This document shows, in pieces, positions 1 through 4,606 of a stretch of DNA of 8,019 bases. A program made the translations under genes and the position numbers. The notes under the pieces were generated by a model, which did no database searches, was not told where the DNA came from, and saw only the letters and a program-made list of their open reading frames with translations. How positions within the stretch are numbered: the stretch's first letter is position 1; every line of letters starts with the position of its first letter. This stretch comes from Halobacteriales archaeon SW_9_67_25 (GTDB lineage Archaea > Halobacteriota > Halobacteria > Halobacteriales > Haloarculaceae): contig PXSU01000078.1 of the NCBI GenBank assembly GCA_003022745.1, positions 1 through 8,019 on the forward strand. Reading direction: 5' to 3'.

Positions 1-659
1 CACAGTCGTCGGTTCGCGGCTTCAGTGCCGGCCGGTCGGTCATTATCGGATACGGACAGGTCGGCCAGGCTATCTCGGCCGAGCTCGACGAAGCCGGGCT
101 GCCCTACACGGTCATCGATCAGGAGGATGCCGATGGTGTCGACGTGGTCGGTGACGCGACCGATCCGGAGACGCTGGCCGCTGCCGGCGTCGAGGAGGCC
201 GAAACCGTAGTTCTCGCGCTGTCCGACGACACCACGACGGAGTTTGCTACGCTCGTAATCCGTGACTTGGCACCGGATGCACAGATCCTCGCCCGGATGG
301 AAGAGCAGGCGAACATCTCGAAGACGTACCGCGCCGGGGGCGACTACGTCCTGTCGCTGGCGAGGGTGACCGGTCGAATGTCGGCGTCACAGCTCCTGGG
401 GAGCCGTGATCCGGTATCGCTGGAGCAACAGGTCGGAGTCATACGTCAGCAGGTGCCGACCCTCGGGGGATCGACAATCGGGGGGGCGAACATCCGGTCC
501 CGAACTAACTGTACAGTGGTCGCAATCGAACGTGAGGGGGACATCGTCACCGACATCGAGCCGGACACGGAAATCCGGCCCGGGGACGAGTTCGTCGTCG
601 TCGGGACCGACGAGGCGATCAACGCCTTCGAGCAAGAATTCCAGTCCGGCACGGGGTAG
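1..659 (+). CDS. TrkA/RCK-type NAD-binding K+ channel or transport regulator, C-terminal part (5' end outside window)
   Basis: The reading frame is open from base 3 to the TAG at 657-659 (218 residues) and continues upstream of the window. Near the left edge is a Rossmann nucleotide-binding start, VIIGYGQVGQAI (GxGxxG), followed by an acidic strand end (YTVID) and VVGDATDPETL, the pattern of a TrkA-N/RCK-N domain. Roughly residues 140-215 form a TrkA-C/RCK-C domain (CTVVAIEREG, then IRPGDEFVVVGTD). Such domains bind NAD(H) or other nucleotides and gate potassium channels or Trk/Ktr transporters at the inner face of the membrane. The residues before the GYGQVG motif are not membrane-like, and any pore helices or a preceding RCK domain would lie outside the window. 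It could therefore be a two-helix K+ channel fused to RCK, a Kef-like protein or a stand-alone TrkA. The domain call is firm; the exact class is open. Confidence 0.85.
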   Translation, partial: QSSVRGFSAGRSVIIGYGQVGQAISAELDEAGLPYTVIDQEDADGVDVVGDATDPETLAAAGVEEAETVVLALSDDTTTEFATLVIRDLAPDAQILARMEEQANISKTYRAGGDYVLSLARVTGRMSASQLLGSRDPVSLEQQVGVIRQQVPTLGGSTIGGANIRSRTNCTVVAIEREGDIVTDIEPDTEIRPGDEFVVVGTDEAINAFEQEFQSGTG

Positions 660-709
660 TTGATCGAACGGTCGAGCAGCGTGAATCAGCGGCGTGGCAA
701 CCGGGCTCT

Positions 710-985
710 CTACTCCCCGAGTTGCTCGCCCAGCCAGACGTAGTGTTCGCGCAGACGGGCTTCGCCGGCCTCCGTGAGCACGTACACGTCGTGGATGCCC
801 TCGGTCTCGGTATCGACGAACCCGCTGTCTTCGAGGGCGTCGAGCGCCCCGTAGAACGACTTCGGCTCCAGTCGCTCGCCGTAGTGGTCTTCGAGACGGG
901 ATTTCAACGCCTGGGCCTGGAGGCGTTCGCCAGCGAGGAGCCCACAGATGTCGCGCCGTCGTCCGCTCTGGAGGAACTTTGTCAT
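710..985 (-). CDS. Small PadR-like winged-helix transcriptional regulator
   Basis: A 91-residue protein starting at ATG 983-985. The N-terminus (MTKFLQSGRRRDICGLL) leads into a helix-turn-helix: helix at about 10-18, then ALKSRLEDHYG and the recognition-helix region PKSFYGALDALEDSGFV at about 42-58. A wing follows (IHDVYVLTEAG, about 64-74) and then a short C-terminal helix. The spacing of the phenylalanine-tyrosine helix and the YxLTxxG wing is typical of PadR/MarR-like DNA-binding proteins, and similar one-domain regulators are common in haloarchaea. It runs convergent to the TrkA-like gene (50-bp gap) and divergent from the 95-aa gene starting at 1078, separated by 92 bp. It may control that neighbour, but the target is unknown. 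The gap contains no clear TATA box for either gene. Confidence 0.8.
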   Translation of the reverse strand: MTKFLQSGRRRDICGLLAGERLQAQALKSRLEDHYGERLEPKSFYGALDALEDSGFVDTETEGIHDVYVLTEAGEARLREHYVWLGEQLGE

Positions 986-1077
986 GTGTGTCGCTCGTCC
1001 GGGAGACCCTTTCCCGTTGTGGTCCGGGCCGCCGTGGACCGACAGACTTCACTTCCTCGCGTCCCAACAGTCGGCCG

Positions 1078-1365
1078 ATGACAGACGCCGATAGCGGGAG
1101 GACAGAGACGGCGGGCGAGGTGACTGCACGGTACACCGAGACGGAGGCCGAGCGCGTGCTCTCCTTCGAAGCGGGCGGACGCACGGCCGCAATCGTGCAG
1201 AACACCGACGGCTACGCGATGCTCAAGATCCGCCCGTCGGTCGACGGCGACGAACTGGAGCGGTACTACGGGTTCGACATGGCACTCGACCACGCGGCCG
1301 AACTACTCGGGGTCCAGCCCCACGACCTCCCTGTCCCGGAGACTGCCGAGGACATGGGGATGTGA
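1078..1365 (+). CDS. Conserved haloarchaeal hypothetical protein, 95 aa, acidic
   Basis: I chose ATG 1078-1080 because the open frame upstream is arginine- and serine-rich in a way unlike haloarchaeal proteins, while from MTDADSGRTETAG onward it is acidic. The body has a beta-like stretch (AERVLSFEAGGRTAAIVQN), then AMLKIRPSVDG, then a helix (ELERYYGFDMALDHAAELLG) and the ending PHDLPVPETAEDMGM. It looks like a small soluble alpha/beta domain, with no signal peptide or membrane segment. I recall closely similar proteins in haloarchaea annotated only as domains of unknown function, and I assign no function. It is divergent from the PadR-like regulator, which might regulate it. Confidence 0.75.
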   Translation: MTDADSGRTETAGEVTARYTETEAERVLSFEAGGRTAAIVQNTDGYAMLKIRPSVDGDELERYYGFDMALDHAAELLGVQPHDLPVPETAEDMGM

Positions 1366-1409
1366 CCCAGTGCGAGACACGACGAACAGGGTGTGGCCGG
1401 ACCGCACCC

Positions 1410-1427
1410 GGACAGGCCGGACTGTCC
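1410..1427. other. Short hairpin downstream of the 95-aa gene
   Basis: GGACAG (1410-1415) and CTGTCC (1422-1427) form a perfect six-base-pair stem with a six-base loop in the gap between the 95-aa gene and the next small gene. There is no T-rich tract after it, so it is not a classic archaeal terminator. A stem this short can arise by chance in GC-rich DNA. Confidence 0.25.
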
Positions 1428-1445
1428 CCGGGCGCGAGCCAGTAC

Positions 1446-1453
1446 CACTAAGA
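1446..1453 (+). promoter_or_regulatory. TATA-like box for the 45-aa membrane protein gene
   Basis: The sequence CACTAAGA is the least GC-rich spot in this gap. Its centre lies about 27 bases before ATG 1476, the distance expected for a leaderless haloarchaeal transcript. It is a weak match judged by position and composition only. Confidence 0.35.
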
Positions 1454-1475
1454 GGACGGGGCTCACAGCGCCCGT

Positions 1476-1613
1476 ATGGTCACACTCCCGGAACCGTTTG
1501 ACCACCCCGCCTGGCTGACCGGGGTCGGGACCCTCGTCGCGTACGGACTGATACTGGTGGTGCTGTTCGTCGCCCTGTTCGTCGTGCCGTATCTCCTCTT
1601 CACCCTGCTGTAG
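1476..1613 (+). CDS. Small single-pass membrane protein, 45 aa
   Basis: Reading from ATG 1476-1478 to TAG 1611-1613 gives a 45-residue protein that begins MVTLPEPFDHPAWL and then has one long hydrophobic stretch from about residue 16 to the end (GTLVAYGLILVVLF, then VVPYLLFTLL). The soluble head is 14 residues. The clean hydrophobic pattern, the abrupt stop and a TATA-like box at leaderless distance support a real gene despite its size. I have the impression that near-identical short proteins occur beside pan in other haloarchaea, but this is from memory. The function is unknown. It converges on pan with a 51-bp gap, so the two 3' ends face each other. Confidence 0.7.
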   Translation: MVTLPEPFDHPAWLTGVGTLVAYGLILVVLFVALFVVPYLLFTLL

Positions 1614-1664
1614 TCGGTGCTGTCCTGCTGGCGGAGCGGAAATACCGGAGACGGAGGGAGCCGC

Positions 1665-2876
1665 TCAGGCGAACGTCTTGGAGACGTCCTCGTTTTCGTC
1701 CTCGTCCTGAATCTTCTCGTAGGCGTTCTCGAAGTCCGCCATCGTGACGTCGGTCCTGTCGTCACGGATGGCGAACATCCCGGCCTCGGTGCAGATGGCC
1801 TTGATGTCCGCGCCCGACGCGTCGTCGGCCATATCCGCCAGTGCCGCGTAGTCGATGTCCTCGGCGACGTTCATCTCGCGGGTGTGTATCTTGAAGATTT
1901 GCTCGCGGCCAGTCTCGTCGGGCAGGGGCACCTCGATGAGGCGGTCGAACCGGCCCGGGCGCAAGATGGCGCGGTCGAGCATGTCGAAGCGGTTGGTGGC
2001 GGCGATGATGCGGATCTCGCCGCGGTCGTCGAACCCGTCCATCTCCGAGAGGAGTTGCATCATCGTCCGCTGGACCTCGGCGTCGCCCGACGTTTTCGAT
2101 TCGGTCCGTTTCGCGGCGATTGCGTCGATTTCGTCGATGAAAATGACCGCGGGTTCGTGCTGACGGGCCAGTTCGAACAGGTCCCGGACCAGTTTGGCGC
2201 CCTCGCCGATGAACTTGTGAACCAGTTCCGAGCCGGCCATCTTGATGAAGGTGGCGTCGGTCTGGTTGGCGACGGCCTTCGCAAGCATCGTCTTCCCGGT
2301 GCCGGGCGGGCCGTGCAGCAACACGCCCGATGGCGGCGTAATGCCGACGTCGTCGAACATCCCCGGGTTCTCGAGGGGCATCTCGACCGTCTCCCGGACC
2401 TCCTCGATCTGTTCGGCGATGCCGCCGATGTCGGCGTAGGTCACCCCGGGACTGGAGTCGACCTGCATCACGCGGGCACGGACGTCGGTCTCGTCATCGA
2501 GGGACTTGACGATAGACAGCGAGTTGTTGACCGCGACGCGGTCGTCGGGCTCGATGTCGGCCCGCATCTCGTCGGTGACCTCCGTCAGTGCCTCCTGGTT
2601 GTTCCCGTGCTGTTTGATGATGACCCCGTCGTCGGTGAGTTCCTGGACGGTGGCCACGAATAGCGGCGACTGCTTGAGCTTCTTGTTCTCGTGGGTCAGC
2701 CGCTCGAGTTTCTGCTGGTACTTGTTGTTCTCGGCGTTCGCGTCGAGGAGCTTGTCGCGCATCTCCTCGTTCTGGGATTCGAGTATCTCCAGCTGTTCCC
2801 GGAGCGCGTCGATCTTCTCCTGCTGGGAGGCGTCCTCGTCGTACGGCAACTCGACCTCGTCCACGGTATCGGTCAT
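1665..2876 (-). CDS. pan: Proteasome-activating nucleotidase (PAN), AAA ATPase
   Basis: PAN is the hexameric ATPase that unfolds substrates and feeds them into the 20S proteasome in the archaeal cytoplasm. The 403 residues fit the family. Order: acidic N-terminus; coiled coil at about 17-70; the proline P71 (SPLFVATV) at the coil-to-OB junction, equivalent to the cis-proline of Methanocaldococcus PAN; OB domain at about 72-140; and the AAA module. Visible motifs are Walker A GPPGTGKT (189-196), pore loop KFIGEG (221-226), Walker B VIFIDEID (244-251), sensor-1 N295 and arginine fingers R306 and R309 in LRPGRFD. The C-terminus ends T-F-A rather than the hydrophobic-tyrosine-any (HbYX) tail that docks into the 20S ring; Phe may substitute for Tyr. 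The start ATG 2874-2876 lies about 27 bases after a good TATA box. Haloarchaea often have two PAN paralogues, so panA versus panB is not certain. Confidence 0.97.
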   Translation of the reverse strand: MTDTVDEVELPYDEDASQQEKIDALREQLEILESQNEEMRDKLLDANAENNKYQQKLERLTHENKKLKQSPLFVATVQELTDDGVIIKQHGNNQEALTEVTDEMRADIEPDDRVAVNNSLSIVKSLDDETDVRARVMQVDSSPGVTYADIGGIAEQIEEVRETVEMPLENPGMFDDVGITPPSGVLLHGPPGTGKTMLAKAVANQTDATFIKMAGSELVHKFIGEGAKLVRDLFELARQHEPAVIFIDEIDAIAAKRTESKTSGDAEVQRTMMQLLSEMDGFDDRGEIRIIAATNRFDMLDRAILRPGRFDRLIEVPLPDETGREQIFKIHTREMNVAEDIDYAALADMADDASGADIKAICTEAGMFAIRDDRTDVTMADFENAYEKIQDEDENEDVSKTFA

Positions 2877-2898
2877 TACCCTCTATGTAGTGGATGGG

Positions 2899-2914
2899 AA
2901 AATAAGAGGTTTCG
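2899..2914 (-). promoter_or_regulatory. BRE/TATA promoter of pan
   Basis: On the minus strand, CGAAAC (2909-2914) resembles a TFB-recognition element and is followed by CTTATTTT (2899-2906) as the TATA box. The box centre is 26-27 bases before ATG 2876, so transcription should begin at or next to the start codon and give a leaderless mRNA. This is one of the clearest promoter matches in the window. Confidence 0.65.
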
Positions 2915-2992
2915 GGTCGACTGCTGGGGCCGAACCTGCCGCCCGCGGGGACTGGGTCGGCGTACCTGACGGTTTCGGTGGCGGCAAGCGGA

Positions 2993-3030
2993 TTCCCAAG
3001 AATAATAATCTAGATTGGGAAATATTATTA
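2993..3030 (+). promoter_or_regulatory. AT-rich promoter and probable operator of the winged-helix gene
   Basis: This 38-bp block is strikingly AT-rich in GC-rich DNA and holds three overlapping symmetries: TTCCCAA/TTGGGAA (2993-2999 and 3015-3021, 15-bp spacer); the perfect palindrome AATCTAGATT (3007-3016); and TAATAAT/ATTATTA (3003-3009 and 3024-3030). The right end, AATATTATTA (3021-3030), is placed as a TATA box about 31 bases before ATG 3057, giving a start site a few bases ahead of the codon. The symmetric elements overlap the TATA and the adjacent TFB-binding position, where a bound dimeric regulator would block initiation. Autoregulation by the downstream winged-helix protein is the simplest idea but is an inference. 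Confidence 0.6.
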
Positions 3031-3056
3031 GGCTGTATCCCGTTCCGTCGGATAGA

Positions 3057-3323
3057 ATGAGCACCTCAGAGACGGTCACCTCGGATACCTCTCCCGAAAG
3101 CGGCTGGGAGCCGGTCAGGGAGTTGCCCCCGAGTGCGAAACTGGTCGCAAAGGTTCTGGAGTACAACGGCTCGCTGACCCAGAGCCAACTGGCCGAGGAG
3201 ACGCTGTTGCCACCGCGGACGGTGCGGTACGCACTGAGCCGGCTGGAAGAGGTCGGTGTCGTCGAATCGCGCTTTTCCTTCGCCGACGCACGGAAGCGGA
3301 TCTACTCGCTCACTATCGAGTAG
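3057..3323 (+). CDS. Winged-helix (MarR/ArsR-like) transcriptional regulator, 88 aa
   Basis: Starting at ATG 3057 the protein has a Ser/Thr/Glu-rich leader of about 20 residues, then one winged-helix domain. LPPSAKLVAKVLEYNG (about 23-38) is helix 1; LTQSQLAEETLLPPRTVRYALSR (about 40-62) is the helix-turn-helix, with the recognition helix at RTVRYALSRLEE. VGVVESRFSFADARKRIYSL (about 66-85) forms the wing. One-domain regulators of this kind are widespread in haloarchaea; I recall relatives next to pan and mre11. There is no ligand-binding or dimerisation extension. It is divergent from pan and runs the same way as mre11-rad50, whose start is 101 bp downstream, so it could control either side. 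The start was chosen because an AT-rich promoter ends just before it and the frame upstream is promoter sequence. Confidence 0.85.
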   Translation: MSTSETVTSDTSPESGWEPVRELPPSAKLVAKVLEYNGSLTQSQLAEETLLPPRTVRYALSRLEEVGVVESRFSFADARKRIYSLTIE

Positions 3324-3393
3324 AAGGGGGCTGCCGGGCCGGGGCAACGGGAGTCCAGGTGTGCGATTCCACTTTCACCGGGGACTACCAACG

Positions 3394-3401
3394 CTGAAAG
3401 G
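3394..3401 (+). promoter_or_regulatory. Weak candidate TATA box for mre11-rad50
   Basis: CTGAAAGG is centred about 27 bases before the mre11 ATG at 3425. It is a poor TATA match, supported mainly by its leaderless spacing. The rest of the 3324-3424 gap shows nothing recognisable. The operon may also be read through from the winged-helix gene upstream. Confidence 0.25.
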
Positions 3402-3424
3402 GGATGCCACCCAATCTCCGGGCA

Positions 3425-4606
3425 ATGACCCGCATACTCCACACCGGGGACACGCATCTGGGGTACCAGCAGTACCACCGACGCCGTCGAGGGCGACGTC
3501 GACGCGGTGGTCCACGCCGGCGACCTCTTTCACGACCGCCGGCCGACACTACCCGACATCATGGGGGCACTCTCTGTCCTGCGGAGGCTTGCGGACGCGG
3601 AGATCCCGTTTCTCGCCGTCGTGGGCAACCACGAGGCCAAGCGCGACGCCCAGTGGCTCGACCTCTTCGAGTCGCTGGGGCTGGCGACGCGTCTCGGGTC
3701 GGAGCCGACCGTCGTGGACGGGGTTGCCTTCTACGGCCTCGATTTCGTCCCCGGAGCGAGCCGGACCGACCTGGTGTATGACTTCGAACCCGCCGAGGCC
3801 GACCACACCGTCCTGGTCACTCACGGCCTGTTCGAACCGTTCCCACACGGCGACTGGGACCTCCGCGAGGTGCTCGCCGGGTCCCCCGTCTCCTTCGACG
3901 CCGTTCTCCTGGGTGACGACCACACCCCGCGTACGCGGGAACTCGACGACCCGCACGAGGCGTGGGTGACCTACTGCGGGTCGACGGAGCGTGCCAGCGC
4001 CGCCGAACGCGAGGAGCGCGGCTACAACCTCGTCGTCTTCGAGGACGGCGTCGACGTTCGCAGGCGCGGCCTCGACACGCGGGAGTTCGTGTTCGTCGAC
4101 CTCGAACTGGGGCAGGGGGAGGGCGTCGAACGGGTCCGCGAGCGGATCGGCCAGCACGACGTGGCCGACGCGGTGGTCGTCGTCTCCATCGCCGGCGCCG
4201 GGCAGCCGGGGCCCCCCAGGGTGCGCTGGTCACCCGCGTCACCGACCACCGCGAGTTCGCCGACGAGAGCGAGGTCGAGGTGAGTTTCGCGGATCCGGAC
4301 GAGGCCGTCCGCGAGCGGATCAGGGAACTCGGGCTGAGCCCGGCCGCGCGGACCATCGACGAGACGGTCCGGGCAAGCAAGGTCCCGGACTCGAAGGTCG
4401 CCGACGCCGTCGAGGACAGCGTGCGCGAGTTCGTCGAGGCAGCCGACGAGGGCGCGTTCACGAGTGCAGAGGACGGGTCGTCGCCGATGGCCGGCGACGC
4501 TGGTCCGGGAGGTGGGGGCGCAGGGGACGGGGCTGACGCTCCGGGGACATCGGATACAGACAGCGACGACGAAAACGACCAGGTAACGATGGAGGATTAT
4601 CTGTGA
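3425..4606 (+). pseudogene. mre11: DNA double-strand-break nuclease Mre11, broken by two apparent internal deletions
   Basis: Mre11 is the Mn-dependent nuclease partner of Rad50 in break repair. From ATG 3425 the protein opens correctly (MTRILHTGDTHLGYQQYH, motif I D9 and H11), but at about 3479 homology jumps one frame, to DAVEGDVDAVVHAGDLF. About 17 residues I expect between these blocks are absent, consistent with loss of about 50 bases. The second frame carries motif II GDLFH, motif III GNHE (3624-3635), the motif IV histidine in VTHGLF (3822) and GDDHTP (3912-3929), then DVRRRGLDTREFVFVD. At about 4209-4220, in GGGGCCCCCC, homology returns to the first frame (GALVTRVTDH), again with several residues missing. 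The end is an acidic, glycine-rich tail closing in TMEDYL. Read as given, translation from 3425 stops at 3779-3781. GTG 3507 could start a fragment lacking motif I. All pieces look conserved, so the break is recent or an artefact. Confidence 0.8.
4591..4595 (+). promoter_or_regulatory. Shine-Dalgarno site for rad50 inside the mre11 C-terminal codons
   Basis: GGAGG lies seven bases before the rad50 GTG start and is formed by the Met-Glu-Asp codons of the mre11 ending MEDYL. It is a strong match to the end of 16S rRNA. Internal operon genes in haloarchaea commonly use such sites while first genes are leaderless. It supports GTG 4603 as the start and suggests coupling to mre11 translation. Confidence 0.65.

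Noticed and set aside
387..1205. 272-codon minus-strand frame covering three genes
   Set aside because: It crosses the TrkA-like, PadR-like and 95-aa genes in shadow frames and is Arg/Pro-rich without a domain.
1617..2663. Long open frame on the plus strand opposite pan (348 codons)
   Set aside because: It is antisense to an unmistakable PAN gene. Its Asp/Val/His-rich text is the usual mirror of high-GC haloarchaeal coding DNA and has no domain signature.
2942..2949. Palindrome CCCGCGGG between pan and the winged-helix gene
   Set aside because: An eight-base all-G/C palindrome is expected by chance at this base composition and is not placed at either promoter.
3471..4224. Programmed ribosomal frameshifting in mre11
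   Set aside because: No slippery heptamer is evident at 3479. Residues are missing at both junctions, which slippage cannot restore.
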